From the NCBI RefSeq assembly GCF_001428845.1, contig NZ_LMIU01000006.1, positions 153,643 through 217,642 of the forward strand: a stretch of DNA of 64,000 bases, given 5' to 3'. Below the pieces are notes generated by a model. That model had not been told where the DNA came from, searched no databases, and saw only the letters and a program-made list of their open reading frames with translations. Origin of the DNA: Achromobacter sp. Root83. Its GTDB lineage: Bacteria > Pseudomonadota > Gammaproteobacteria > Burkholderiales > Burkholderiaceae_B. The translations under genes were made by a program, and so were the position numbers. Positions 35,138 to 43,743 of this stretch are shown here, piece after piece. Position 1 is the stretch's first letter. Each line of letters begins with the position of its first letter.

Positions 35138-36004
35138 TCAGGGGGTCGCCGGCGCCTCGGGCGGCGCGTTTTCGAACTTGCCGGCTTGCGCCTGGATGCT
35201 GGCCTGCTTCAGGTAATCGGCCGGCACGCCGTAGCGCTCGGCCTGCTTCACCAGCAATCCGCTCTGGTGCCAATCTCGGATCACGCCGTCCACGAAAGCG
35301 CGCGTGTCCGCCTCGTTGCGGCGCGTCCAGATCACGGTGGGCGACGGAATCAGCTGGTCCGGGGTGGCCAGCTCGAAGTCGCTCCATTCCCGGCCATTCG
35401 GGCCGTTCAACGTTTCGTACAGCGCTGGCTGGATATGCACCGACGCGTCGCAACTGCCGCCCTTCAGCGCCAGCAGCGACTCGGGAATATTGCGCAGCCC
35501 CTTCACCACCGCGCCGTACGTGTCCTGCAGCGGCTTGGCGAAGTTGCTGCCTTGCGACACGCAGGCCACCTTGCCCTTCAGGTCTTCCCAACGCTTGATG
35601 CCGCTTTTCTTCGACACCATGGCGGCGCCGCCGACCAGGTTGTATGGCGTGGGCGCGTAGCTGAGGATTTCGCTGCGTTCCTGCGTCCACTGAATGTTGG
35701 CGATCAACAGGTCCACCTTGCCCGCCTGCAGGAACTGCACGCGGGTCGATGCGGTGACCGGCACGGTTTCCAGGGTGACGCCCAGCCGGCGCGCGATATC
35801 CGCGCCCAGTTCGGTCTGAAAGCCCCCCACCTTGCCGGTGGCGGGATCCAACAGACCGAACGGCGGGCTGGCGCCATCCACACCCACCACGATCTTGCCG
35901 CGCTGCTTGACCCTGTCCAGCGTCGCGTCGGCATGCGCGGCGCCGATGCCCAACGCCGCCAGCGCCAGGGCGGCGGCGGCTTTCACCCAATCTTGCTTCA
36001 TCAT
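35138..36004 (-). CDS. Amino-acid-binding periplasmic protein, copy 1
   Basis: 288 residues. Signal peptide MMKQDWVKAAAALALAALGI up to GAAHA. Type 3 binding fold with VVGVDGASPPFGLLDPATGK, TELGADIARRLGV, DLLIANIQWTQERSEIL and two cysteines (ACVSQGS and GGSCDAS) that can form a disulfide. Closely similar along its whole length to the next gene upstream (36034), a local duplication. The ATG pair 36004/36001 has no strong ribosome site. It precedes the aminotransferase by 28 bp. Confidence 0.9.
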   Translation of the reverse strand: MMKQDWVKAAAALALAALGIGAAHADATLDRVKQRGKIVVGVDGASPPFGLLDPATGKVGGFQTELGADIARRLGVTLETVPVTASTRVQFLQAGKVDLLIANIQWTQERSEILSYAPTPYNLVGGAAMVSKKSGIKRWEDLKGKVACVSQGSNFAKPLQDTYGAVVKGLRNIPESLLALKGGSCDASVHIQPALYETLNGPNGREWSDFELATPDQLIPSPTVIWTRRNEADTRAFVDGVIRDWHQSGLLVKQAERYGVPADYLKQASIQAQAGKFENAPPEAPATP

Positions 36005-36033
36005 GTTGTCTATCCGTCTAGGTGGGCGAGCGC

Positions 36034-36870
36034 TCAGCCGCCCTGCTTGTACCTGGCATTCAGTTCCTGCAGCAGCGGCTGCGGCGGCTCGATGCCCAGG
36101 CGCTTCTCGGTGGCGATCAGCCATCCGGTGCGATGCCAGTCCCGCACCACCTTGTCCACGGCGGCGATGGTGTCGGACTCGCCCTTGCGGGTCCAGACGA
36201 CGGAGTTGGCGGGCAGCACCTCGGCGGCAATGGGCGCGTGGTAGCCGGCCCATTCCGGGTTGTTGCGCAACAGAGGATGGATCAGCGTGGCGTCATGCAC
36301 GGCCGCCACGCATTGGCCGCCGCGCAGCGCCAGCAAGGAGTCCGAAGAGCTCTTGAAGCCCTTGACCACGGCCCCGTAATCGGCCGACAGCGGGCGCGCG
36401 AAGCTGCTGCCCTGGGACACGCATACGGGCTTGCCGCGCAGGTCTTCCCACTTGGCGATGCCGCTGGTCTTCAGCGTGGCGGCGGCGCCGCCCACGCGGA
36501 AGAACGGCGTGGGCGCATAGCCCAGGATCTCGGCGCGCTCGGGGTTCAATTCCATGGACGCGATCAGCAGGTCCACCTTGCCCGAGATCAGGAACTGCGT
36601 GCGGGTGGCGGTCTGCACCTGCACCAGCTCGGCCTTCACGCCCAGGCCCTTGGCCAGTTCACGCGCCAGTTCGGGGTTCCAGCCCACCAGTTGCTGGGTG
36701 GCAGGGTCCAGCGAACCGAACACGCCGCCGTTGACCAGCACGCCGATGGTGATGGTGCCGCGCTCCTTGACCTTGTCCAGCGTTGCGTCGGCCTGGGCTG
36801 CGCCGGCGGCAAGCGCCAGCGCCAGGGTGATTGCGGTCCGGGCCAAACCCGGTGTGTTGCGGATAGCCAT
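36034..36870 (-). CDS. Amino-acid-binding periplasmic protein, copy 2
   Basis: 278 residues. Signal peptide ends ALAAGAAQA. Shares with copy 1 ADATLD.VK.RG, LDPAT, GKVDLLIA, ERAEILGYAPTP, CVSQGS.FA.PL, DYGAVVKG and the second cysteine. Divergence is greatest near the ligand site (VNGGVFGS against DGASPPFG), so the two probably bring different ligands to one permease pair. First gene of the main operon; the 13-bp motif lies 74 bp upstream. Confidence 0.9.
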   Translation of the reverse strand: MAIRNTPGLARTAITLALALAAGAAQADATLDKVKERGTITIGVLVNGGVFGSLDPATQQLVGWNPELARELAKGLGVKAELVQVQTATRTQFLISGKVDLLIASMELNPERAEILGYAPTPFFRVGGAAATLKTSGIAKWEDLRGKPVCVSQGSSFARPLSADYGAVVKGFKSSSDSLLALRGGQCVAAVHDATLIHPLLRNNPEWAGYHAPIAAEVLPANSVVWTRKGESDTIAAVDKVVRDWHRTGWLIATEKRLGIEPPQPLLQELNARYKQGG

Positions 36871-36944
36871 ATCGTGATTGATGAGCGTTGAACGGAAAGC
36901 CATACTGCGTGCCGCGCGGCGGCAAGACAAAGAAGACTTTCAGA

Positions 36945-36957
36945 TATGAATATGCGG
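36945..36957 (-). promoter_or_regulatory. 13-bp motif before the sulfur-island main operon
   Basis: CCGCATATTCATA on the minus strand, identical to 28757-28769. A TTTGTC-like stretch follows at the same distance in both places (TTGTC about 15-16 nt downstream), which may be part of a -35 region. Confidence 0.6.
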
Positions 36958-36964
36958 GGCGCCG

Positions 36965-37999
36965 CTACTTCAGCTTCACGTCCGCCGACGCGATGACCTT
37001 CCGGTAGGTGGCGATGTCGTCGCGCACCGTCTGGTCCACGGCCTCGGGCGGCGTGGCGGCGATGGTGAAGCCCAGGTTCTCCAGCAAGGCGGCTGTCTCG
37101 GGCTCGCGCAGCACCGCCACCACGTCGCGGTTGATGCGGTCCACGATGGCGCTGGGCGTGGATGCGGGCACCGAGAAACCCTGCCAGCTTTCCACCACAT
37201 AATCCGGCAGGCCGGCCTCCTGGATGGTCGGCACGTCCGGCAAGGCCTTGGAGCGGTACGGCGTGGTGACGGCCAGCGCGACCAGCTTGCCGTTGCGCAC
37301 GTTCTCGGTCGCGGCGGCCAGGGTGATCAGCATGGCATCCACATGGCCGCCCAGCACGTCCAGCGTGGCGGGCCCGCCGCCTGGATACGGTATCTGGTTG
37401 GTCTTGGCGCCGATGCGTTCGTTCAGCAGTTCCACCGCCAGGTGCTGCAGGCTGCCGGTGCCGCCGGGCAAGGCCATCGAGATCTCGCCGGGCCGCTGCC
37501 TGACCAGCGCCACGAACTCCTGGAAGGTCTTGATGCCCAGGCCGGGCCGCACCACCAGCAGTTGCGGATTGACGACCGCCTTGGTTACGCCCCGCAGGTC
37601 CCGCGTCGGGTCATAGGAGAGCTTGCCGGGCTGCAAGGCATTGAGCGACAGCGAGTCGCCGCCCAGCAGCAAGGTGTAGCCGTCGCCGCGCGCATGCGCC
37701 ACGGCGGCATTACCGATGGCGCTGCTGGCGCCGGGCTGGTTTTCGACCACCACGCTTTGCCGCCATTTGTCGCCGAGCTTCTGCGCCACGGTGCGCGCCA
37801 GCTTGTCGGCGCTGCCGCCCGCCGACACGGGCACGACGATCTTGACAGGCCGGTTCGGATACCGGTTGGCGTCTTCGCCGGGCACGGGCGCCGAGCCCGC
37901 GAAGTTGCTCAATAGTCCCGCCCCCAGTACCACGCCCGCGATCACTCCCAGGCTGGCGCGGATGGCGGATTTGCGCTTGATGCTCGTGCCAATGCTCAT
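36965..37999 (-). CDS. Bug-family (TctC) periplasmic solute receptor
   Basis: 344 residues. A signal segment (SLGVIAGVVLGAGLLSNFAG) is followed by the Bug fold: YPNRPVKIVVPVSAGGSADK, VVENQPGASSAIGNAAVAHA, IPYPGGGPATLDVLGGHVDA, ALPDVPTIQEAGLPDY. Bug proteins bind carboxylates and related small anions for tripartite transporters. No TctA/TctB genes are nearby, as is usual for this expanded family in Alcaligenaceae. The start overlaps the TauD-like stop by 4 nt, implying a ligand linked to that enzyme, perhaps a sulfonate or carboxylate. Confidence 0.9.
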   Translation of the reverse strand: MSIGTSIKRKSAIRASLGVIAGVVLGAGLLSNFAGSAPVPGEDANRYPNRPVKIVVPVSAGGSADKLARTVAQKLGDKWRQSVVVENQPGASSAIGNAAVAHARGDGYTLLLGGDSLSLNALQPGKLSYDPTRDLRGVTKAVVNPQLLVVRPGLGIKTFQEFVALVRQRPGEISMALPGGTGSLQHLAVELLNERIGAKTNQIPYPGGGPATLDVLGGHVDAMLITLAAATENVRNGKLVALAVTTPYRSKALPDVPTIQEAGLPDYVVESWQGFSVPASTPSAIVDRINRDVVAVLREPETAALLENLGFTIAATPPEAVDQTVRDDIATYRKVIASADVKLK

Positions 38000-38922
38000 G
38001 CCGCTGCTCCGGCCACGCCAAAGGCGCCGAAGGGCTTGCCCAGCACGGCGTTCGAATGCCGGCCATCCACGCCGACGGGCACATCGCCCTCCAGCGTGAT
38101 GCGGTACAGCACCCGCTCATCGTCCAGATACGCGAAGTCGCCCGGCCCCTGGTGCGCCGTTGCCCGGTTGTCCCAGAAGGCGATGCTGCCGGGCTGCCAG
38201 CGAAAGCGCGCGGTGTATTCCGGCCGCGTGATCTCCTCGAAGAACAGGTTGAGCAGATGGCGGCTTTCCTCCTCGTTCACGTCCTTGATGCGGCGCGTGA
38301 AGCCGGGGTTGACGAACAAGGCACGCTCGCCGGTCTCTGGGATCACCCGCACCACGGGATGTTCGGACACCAGCGGACTGGCCTGCACGCGCTGCGCATA
38401 GACGGTCTGATTGTCGAAGTCGCCGTTGTAGCCGCCGAACTGGTGCCGCGCCCACAGCATGTCGGCCAACGCGCGCACCGCCGGAGACAGGTGCTCGTAG
38501 GCCGCCACCAGGTTGGTGAACACGGTGTCGCCGCCATAAGCGGGCACCTGGCGGCCGGCGCGCAGGATGGACCCGGCGGGCGGATTGACCACGCCGGTCA
38601 CGTCGGTGTGCCAGCGCTCGCCACGGCGGCCGGTGGTGGACTTGGACGAAATGGTGCGGATCTGCGGATAGCCTTCGGGCGGGTTGGCGTCATACGGATG
38701 CGCCGAAGTCGGCCTGCCGAAATGCTGCGCGAATGCCAGATGCTGGACGTGGTCGATGTGCTGGTCGCGAAAGAACACGACCTTCCAGCGCAGCAGCGCG
38801 GCCTTGATCTGATCGACCTCCGAGGCGGTCAGGGCCTGCGTCAGATCCACGCCGTGGATCTCCGCGCCGGTGAAGACGGAAAGCGGCCGGATGTCCAGGC
38901 GCGTGCGTTCGAGTGTGGTCAT
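37996..38922 (-). CDS. TauD/TfdA-family 2-oxoglutarate-dependent dioxygenase
   Basis: 308 residues. Iron ligands H105 and D107 in RWHTDVTG and H257 in NRATAHQGP; R274 in RVLYRITLEGD is the 2-oxoglutarate-binding arginine. N-terminal GAEIHGVDLTQALT and FFRDQHIDHVQHLAFAQ are typical of taurine and alkylsulfonate dioxygenases, which release sulfite. Its position at the head of a CysB-linked group supports sulfonate or sulfate-ester desulfurisation, although TfdA-type herbicide or carboxylate substrates are possible. It has its own promoter region (38923-39066). Confidence 0.87.
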   Translation of the reverse strand: MTTLERTRLDIRPLSVFTGAEIHGVDLTQALTASEVDQIKAALLRWKVVFFRDQHIDHVQHLAFAQHFGRPTSAHPYDANPPEGYPQIRTISSKSTTGRRGERWHTDVTGVVNPPAGSILRAGRQVPAYGGDTVFTNLVAAYEHLSPAVRALADMLWARHQFGGYNGDFDNQTVYAQRVQASPLVSEHPVVRVIPETGERALFVNPGFTRRIKDVNEEESRHLLNLFFEEITRPEYTARFRWQPGSIAFWDNRATAHQGPGDFAYLDDERVLYRITLEGDVPVGVDGRHSNAVLGKPFGAFGVAGAAA

Positions 38923-39066
38923 GTGCTGCTCCTATCGCTGTTGTGTAAAAACAGAATAGGTGCGGCGCGCAAGCCCAACAAATACCGATACGCAATGTGA
39001 AAATAGCCGGCTGCGCGCGCGTTGCCACCGGAAACGCGCATGCGCCGGGCCTGCCACCGACTGCCG

Positions 39067-39744
39067 CTACAAGCCGGGCACCGTGGTGAATCCCGTGAAG
39101 AACGCGCAATGTCCGGGGTAGCCCGGCCGCGCGTCGCACGCTTTCAGGCAGCCCGGCTTGCCGCCGGGGAAACTCGCGGACACCGACATCGCGAACCCAT
39201 AGGTGGGCGTCGTCACGTCGAAGCTGCTGTCGCACACCGCCTTGGTGCTGTAGGCGAACGTCATGCCCTCGCGCCGGCCATTGATGGCAAACGCCACCTG
39301 GAAGCTGTCCAGGCTATTCCATCCGGGCCTGGGCAGGACCAGAAAGCGATAGTGCCGCGCGTCCAGGCGCTGGCCGAAGATCTTGAGCTTGGCGGTGGAC
39401 GAATCGGTCTTGGGCGACGGATACGGCAAGGCCAGCAGCGCCCGTGGATCACCCAGCACGCCCAGTTCGAAACCCAGGCCCTTCTGGTAGAACGGCACGT
39501 CGATGCTGGGGTAGCCCGAGAATTCGACACGCGGCGTGGCGCTGCCGTAGACCATCGACTTCGGATCGTGGTCGGGCGCCCGCGCAAACGCCACATCCAG
39601 CGTCAGAACGGCATCCGCCGGATTCGCGTCTTCGCTGCGGAGGTGTTTTTCGTAGACGTCCGCGCGGCCGGCGCAACCCGCCAGCAATGCGGCGAAGGCA
39701 AGAGGAAAGAGGCGTGCAAGGAGGAAAGCCGGCGTCCGCGTCAT
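39067..39744 (-). CDS. Putative lipoprotein of unknown function
   Basis: 225 residues. Signal peptide MTRTPAFLLARLFPLAFAAL with lipobox LLAGC (C24). The mature part contains five further cysteines, four near the C-terminus (STKAVCDSS, GKPGCLKACDARPGYPGHC), which may form disulfides. I recognise no family. The start lies 1 nt after the stop of the exported protein upstream, so the two are co-expressed and perhaps act together in the cell envelope. Confidence 0.7.
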   Translation of the reverse strand: MTRTPAFLLARLFPLAFAALLAGCAGRADVYEKHLRSEDANPADAVLTLDVAFARAPDHDPKSMVYGSATPRVEFSGYPSIDVPFYQKGLGFELGVLGDPRALLALPYPSPKTDSSTAKLKIFGQRLDARHYRFLVLPRPGWNSLDSFQVAFAINGRREGMTFAYSTKAVCDSSFDVTTPTYGFAMSVSASFPGGKPGCLKACDARPGYPGHCAFFTGFTTVPGL

Positions 39745-39745
39745 G

Positions 39746-40666
39746 TCACGGTTCCTTCCTGGCCGGGACGGCCAGCGGCGCGGACTTCAGGCCCTGGCCG
39801 TTGAATAGCCAGCCGTCCTTGCCTTCCTGCCAGCGAAAATTCCGATTGATCCATTCGGCCTTCAAATTGTTGTAGAGCCGGCGCTGGTCGATGCGCTTGC
39901 CTGCATCGAGCGCCGCTTTGGCCATCGTTGAACTCTGGTCCCACAACGGCTGGAAGGCTGTGCCTTGCATCGCCCGGGTGAACGGTACGCGCGCATAGGG
40001 CCCGTTGTCCGCCGCGCTCAGCCGGATCTCGTTGTCCAGCAGCAAGGCGCCGCTACGATTGTCCGGCGACACCGACACCAGCGTGGGTTCCGAGGGCAGG
40101 TATTCCTGGGGCAGCCGATGCTCGAACCAAAGCACCTGCCCCGTGGACGTCGCCAGCGCCCGCGAGCCGGCGATGAACAGCAGCAGGTCCTGCCGCCCCG
40201 GCTGCGCCAGGCCCAGATCCGGGTCCCGCGTATCCACGGTGGGGCTCAGCACCCGGGCCAGCGGCGTGTCGTTCTGCACCGCGATCAGTATCGTGCCCAC
40301 GCCCATGAAATCGTTCGAGACCGCCAGCAGCACGGGCTGGCCGCCGATCGTCGGGCCCAGCGCCTTGACGTCGACGAACTCGTACGCGTTCAGGGGCCGG
40401 TAGGTCTGGCCGCGGTATTTGATCTGGCGCAGGCGGGAACCTGCATCGCCCACGATCTCGAACGCGCCGAGGCTCACGCTGACTTTGCCGCCGGCCAAGG
40501 CTGGCGCGGGTTGGGCGGGTTGGGCGGGTTGCGCCGCGGCGACGCCGGGCATCAGCAACGTCAAGGCCAGTGCGGTGCCGGCGCATGCCAGCGCGGCTTG
40601 CCCGCAGGGGAAGAAGGTGTGCGGCAGGAATCGCAAGACGAGGATGGCGGACGATGCCGCGTACAT
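39746..40666 (-). CDS. Exported protein of unknown function
   Basis: 306 residues. A long N-terminal signal region ends about AAAQPAQPAQPAPA, with four tandem Pro-Ala-Gln units after cleavage. The mature protein appears all-beta (VSVSLGAFEIVGDAGSRLRQ, LLAVSNDFMGVGTILIAVQN) and ends in a basic, aromatic segment (YNNLKAEWINRNFRWQEGKD). No cysteines remain in the mature part apart from the signal. No family recognised. It lies 49 bp after the 2-hydroxyacid dehydrogenase but with no functional link visible, and is coupled to the lipoprotein gene. Confidence 0.7.
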   Translation of the reverse strand: MYAASSAILVLRFLPHTFFPCGQAALACAGTALALTLLMPGVAAAQPAQPAQPAPALAGGKVSVSLGAFEIVGDAGSRLRQIKYRGQTYRPLNAYEFVDVKALGPTIGGQPVLLAVSNDFMGVGTILIAVQNDTPLARVLSPTVDTRDPDLGLAQPGRQDLLLFIAGSRALATSTGQVLWFEHRLPQEYLPSEPTLVSVSPDNRSGALLLDNEIRLSAADNGPYARVPFTRAMQGTAFQPLWDQSSTMAKAALDAGKRIDQRRLYNNLKAEWINRNFRWQEGKDGWLFNGQGLKSAPLAVPARKEP

Positions 40667-40715
40667 GAAGACCGCGCATTCTAAGCCATCGGCTGCCTAG
40701 GCCTGCCGCCATGCC

Positions 40716-41879
40716 CTAGACGTCGGATACGCGCAGCAGGCAGTCCGCATCGAGCTCGCTGAGCTCCACCACGCCCAGCAGGCCCATGTTGCGCCGGACC
40801 TCTTCGACGATCAGCGCGACGGCATGCGCCACGCCCCGCTGCCCGGCCACGGCCGCCGCATAGTTGAAAGGCCGGCCGACAAACACGCAGCGCGCGCCCA
40901 GCGCCATTGCCTTCAGCACATCCGACCCGCGCCGCACGCCGCTGTCGAGCATCACTTCCATGCCGCCCGCGGCGTCCATGATGGCGGGCAAGGCCTGCAG
41001 CGGCGAGATGCTGCCGTCCAGCTGCCGGCCGCCGTGGTTGGAAACGATGACGGCGTCCATGCCTTGGGCGCGCGCGGTGCGTGCATCGTCCGGATGCAGA
41101 ATGCCCTTGATCACCATCTGCCCTTTCCATCGGCGGCGAATGGCCGCCACATGCTGCCAGTTCAGATGGCCGCGATCGGAGAAGTCCCGCAGCACGCTGG
41201 CGGAAAGAATGGGCGCGCCGCGCGTCGCGTAGTTGTTCTCGAAGTGCGGCATGCCGTGGCGCGCCAGCGTGCGCAGAAAGGTGCCGAACAGCCAGCGCGG
41301 ATGCGTCAGCCCCTGCCAGGCCAGCGCCGGGCTGGGGCGCAGCGGCGTGGAAAAACCCGCGCGCACATTGTTCTCGCGGTTGGCGGCCACCGGCGTGTCC
41401 ACCGTCAGCACCAGTGTCGACACGCCGGCCGCGGCCACGCGGTCGATCAGCGCGCCGATCTGCGCGTCGTCGCCCGGCAGATAGGCCTGGAACCAGGTGC
41501 CGGGCGCGGCCTCCATCACGGCCTCCAGGCGGATCAGGGACGATCCGCTCATGATGCAGGGCACGCCGGCCTCGTGGGCCGCGCGCGCCAACACGATATC
41601 GCCGCGATAGGCCGACAGCGCCGAGATGCCCATGGGCGCCACGCCCACGGGCGCCGCGTAGTCGCGCCCCAGCACCGTGATCCGGGTGCTGCGGCCCGAC
41701 ACGTCCACCAGCACCTTGGGCCGGAAGCCGTACGCGGCGAAGGCATGGCGGTTGCCGCGTTCGGACTCGCCGTCTTCCACCGCGCCGGATATGTAGGCGT
41801 AGATCGGCTTGGGCAGGCGCTTCCTGGCGGCCGCTTCGAAATCGTGCAGGCTGAGCAGGTGGCGCAGAGGGTCGGACAT
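40716..41879 (-). CDS. FMN-dependent 2-hydroxyacid dehydrogenase (lactate/mandelate dehydrogenase type)
   Basis: 387 residues of the LldD/glycolate oxidase family. FMN and substrate residues are seen: APVGVAPMG, QAYLPGD, LTVDTPVAANRENNVR, K258 in MVIKGI, catalytic H282 and R285 in SNHGGRQLDG, and DSGVRRGSDVLKAMALGA. The segment after residue 190 resembles membrane-associated L-lactate or mandelate dehydrogenases. It oxidises an L-2-hydroxyacid to the 2-oxoacid. It is divergent from a LysR gene with an operator between them, and the LysR faces a second operon holding a D-2-hydroxyacid dehydrogenase. Confidence 0.9.
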   Translation of the reverse strand: MSDPLRHLLSLHDFEAAARKRLPKPIYAYISGAVEDGESERGNRHAFAAYGFRPKVLVDVSGRSTRITVLGRDYAAPVGVAPMGISALSAYRGDIVLARAAHEAGVPCIMSGSSLIRLEAVMEAAPGTWFQAYLPGDDAQIGALIDRVAAAGVSTLVLTVDTPVAANRENNVRAGFSTPLRPSPALAWQGLTHPRWLFGTFLRTLARHGMPHFENNYATRGAPILSASVLRDFSDRGHLNWQHVAAIRRRWKGQMVIKGILHPDDARTARAQGMDAVIVSNHGGRQLDGSISPLQALPAIMDAAGGMEVMLDSGVRRGSDVLKAMALGARCVFVGRPFNYAAAVAGQRGVAHAVALIVEEVRRNMGLLGVVELSELDADCLLRVSDV

Positions 41880-41966
41880 GCTGGTGCTCCTGGCGTTCGG
41901 CCCACGGCGGGGCCCCCGCCCTGTTGTCGTCGGTGACCGATGACTATAGGCGCGGCGCCTGTTTGA

Positions 41967-41981
41967 ATAAAGTGACTTTAT
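41967..41981. promoter_or_regulatory. LysR operator between the hydroxyacid dehydrogenase and its regulator
   Basis: ATAAAG-TGA-CTTTAT is a perfect 6-bp inverted repeat with a T-N11-A core, in the 160-bp divergent promoter, 63 bp before the LysR ATG. The half-site ATAAAG.GA recurs at 43009-43017. Confidence 0.7.
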
Positions 41982-42043
41982 CGACCTCGGTCATTACACT
42001 TTTATTCGCCCTGAACCTGATTCGATCTCTGCCGCCTTCCGCC

Positions 42044-42943
42044 ATGACCCTCAAGCAACTCGAAGCCTTTTACTGGGCCGCCACCTGCAGGAATTTCGCC
42101 ATCGCGGCGAACCGGCTGAATATCTCGGTGTCATCGCTGTCCAAGCGCATCGGCGAACTGGAGGCCTCCATCGGCGCCGACCTGTTCAGCCGCAGCGCCC
42201 GCAGCGCCACGCTGACGGCGCTGGGCGAGCAGCTGGTGCCGCACGCCAAGGACCTGCTGCGCAATGCCGACCAGTTCATGCAGCAGGCCAGCAACAACCT
42301 TACTTTTTCCGGCCGCTGCCGCTTCGGCGCGGGCGAGCTCACGTCCCTGACCTGGATGCCGCGCCTGATCGAAACCATCCAGCAGGCCCACCCGAACCTG
42401 CTGGTCGATCCCTTCGTGGGGGTGGGCGAACTGGTGGAACGCGGCCTGGAGGAAGGCGAGCTGGACTTCGCGGTGATCGCCGGCCCGTCGTCGCGCGCGT
42501 CCATCGCGTCGCGCCTGATCGGCAGTGCGGAATTCGAATGGGTGGCGTCGGCCCGCGCCGTGGGCGACCCGGCCACGCTCACGCCGGCCGACCTGCCGGG
42601 CCTGACGCTCATCACCTTGCCGCAAAGCTCGGGCGCGATCCGCATCCTGGACGACTGGCTGACCGAACAGCATGTGTCACCCGGCCGCAACCAGTGTTGC
42701 AATAGCTGGGGCGGGATCGCCGGCATGCTCCGGCTGGGCCTGGGCCTGGGGTTTCTGCCAAGCGCGTGGGCCCGCATCCTGATCGCGCGCGGCGACGTGC
42801 AGCCGCTGCCGGGCTTTGCGCCGCTGCGCCCCCTGCCCTACACCTTCCAATGGCGCCGCGACGATACCCGGCCCATGCTGGACAGCCTGCGCGCGCTGGC
42901 CGAAGACTGCCTGGACTTCCACGCGCCGACCTTCCTGGTCTGA
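42044..42943 (+). CDS. LysR-family regulator of the hydroxyacid genes
   Basis: 299 residues from the ATG at 42044 (MTLKQLEAFYWAATCRNFAI); an open extension of 40 codons upstream contains the operator and is not coding-like. HTH: IAANRLNISVSSLSKRIGEL, then DLFSRSARSATLTALGEQLV. The effector domain starts SGRCRFGAGELTSLTWMPRL. Operators lie on both sides of the gene: the divergent promoter and the start of the RraA-like operon. It therefore probably controls both in response to a hydroxyacid or its precursor. Confidence 0.87.
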   Translation: MTLKQLEAFYWAATCRNFAIAANRLNISVSSLSKRIGELEASIGADLFSRSARSATLTALGEQLVPHAKDLLRNADQFMQQASNNLTFSGRCRFGAGELTSLTWMPRLIETIQQAHPNLLVDPFVGVGELVERGLEEGELDFAVIAGPSSRASIASRLIGSAEFEWVASARAVGDPATLTPADLPGLTLITLPQSSGAIRILDDWLTEQHVSPGRNQCCNSWGGIAGMLRLGLGLGFLPSAWARILIARGDVQPLPGFAPLRPLPYTFQWRRDDTRPMLDSLRALAEDCLDFHAPTFLV

Positions 42944-42984
42944 CGCCGGCAAGCAGCGGCGGCCCCCCACACAGTTTCTCAAAA

Positions 42985-43017
42985 GCGATTTATCCGACCG
43001 AAAATTATTCGCTTTAT
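42985..43017. promoter_or_regulatory. Direct half-sites before the RraA-like operon
   Basis: GCGATTTAT (42985-42993) and TCGCTTTAT (43009-43017) are related direct repeats. Read on the other strand, the second is ATAAAGCGA, one base different from ATAAAGTGA at the upstream LysR operator. The region is AT-rich and ends 57 bp before the ATG at 43075. Confidence 0.5.
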
Positions 43018-43074
43018 CTCCAATTTAGCCACGGGTAGAGTCGCCTCCAAAGCACACCCACGGAGACGAAGCAC

Positions 43075-43743
43075 ATGCCGGATTCTGGTTTCACCCTGCA
43101 GGACTGCCCCGCCGGTCCCGACCGCGCCACCCTCGACGCCTACCGCAACCTGGCCGTGGCCAATATCAGCGACGCGATGAGCCGGACCACCGGCACGTCC
43201 GCGCTGCGCCCCATGCACCGCACCCGCCGCATCCTGGGACGCGCCTACACGGTGCGCACCCGCCCCGGCGACAACCTGATGGTGCACAAGGCCATCGACG
43301 CCGCCCAGCCCGGCGACGTCATCGTCGTGGACGCGGGCGGCGACATGAGCAATGCCATCATCGGCGAGATCATGGTCGGCTGGGCCGCCAAGCGCGGACT
43401 GGCCGGGTTCGTGATCGACGGCGCCATCCGCGACAGCGAAACGCTGGCCGCAGGCGACTTCCCCGTGTACGCGCGTGGCGTCGCGCACCGCGGCCCCTAC
43501 AAGGACGGCCCCGGCGCCATCAATGTGCCCGTGACCGTGGACGGCATGGTCGTGCTGCCCGGCGATCTGCTGGTGGGCGACGCCGACGGCCTGTTGGCCA
43601 TCCGCCCGGACGAAGCGCCGGGCATCGCGGCCCGCGTGCGCGCCATCGCCGAATCCGAGGCGAAGGTGTTGCAGGAGATCGAGCGCGGCACGCTGGACCG
43701 CGCCTGGGTCGACGCCGCGCTCAAGGCCAAGGGGGTGCTGTGA
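43075..43743 (+). CDS. RraA-like protein (HMG/oxaloacetate aldolase family)
   Basis: 222 residues with GGAG 9 nt upstream. RraA/HMG-aldolase fold: NISDAMSRTTG at the N-terminus, GDNLMVHKAIDAAQPGDVIV, the catalytic segment GEIMVGWAAKRGLAGFVIDG followed by AIRDSETL, which supplies the Arg and Asp metal-site residues, and LLVGDADGLLAI. Enzymic members cleave 4-hydroxy-4-methyl-2-oxoglutarate or oxaloacetate; RraA itself inhibits RNase E but is shorter. The following dehydrogenase and receptor genes favour the metabolic role. Confidence 0.85.
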   Translation: MPDSGFTLQDCPAGPDRATLDAYRNLAVANISDAMSRTTGTSALRPMHRTRRILGRAYTVRTRPGDNLMVHKAIDAAQPGDVIVVDAGGDMSNAIIGEIMVGWAAKRGLAGFVIDGAIRDSETLAAGDFPVYARGVAHRGPYKDGPGAINVPVTVDGMVVLPGDLLVGDADGLLAIRPDEAPGIAARVRAIAESEAKVLQEIERGTLDRAWVDAALKAKGVL

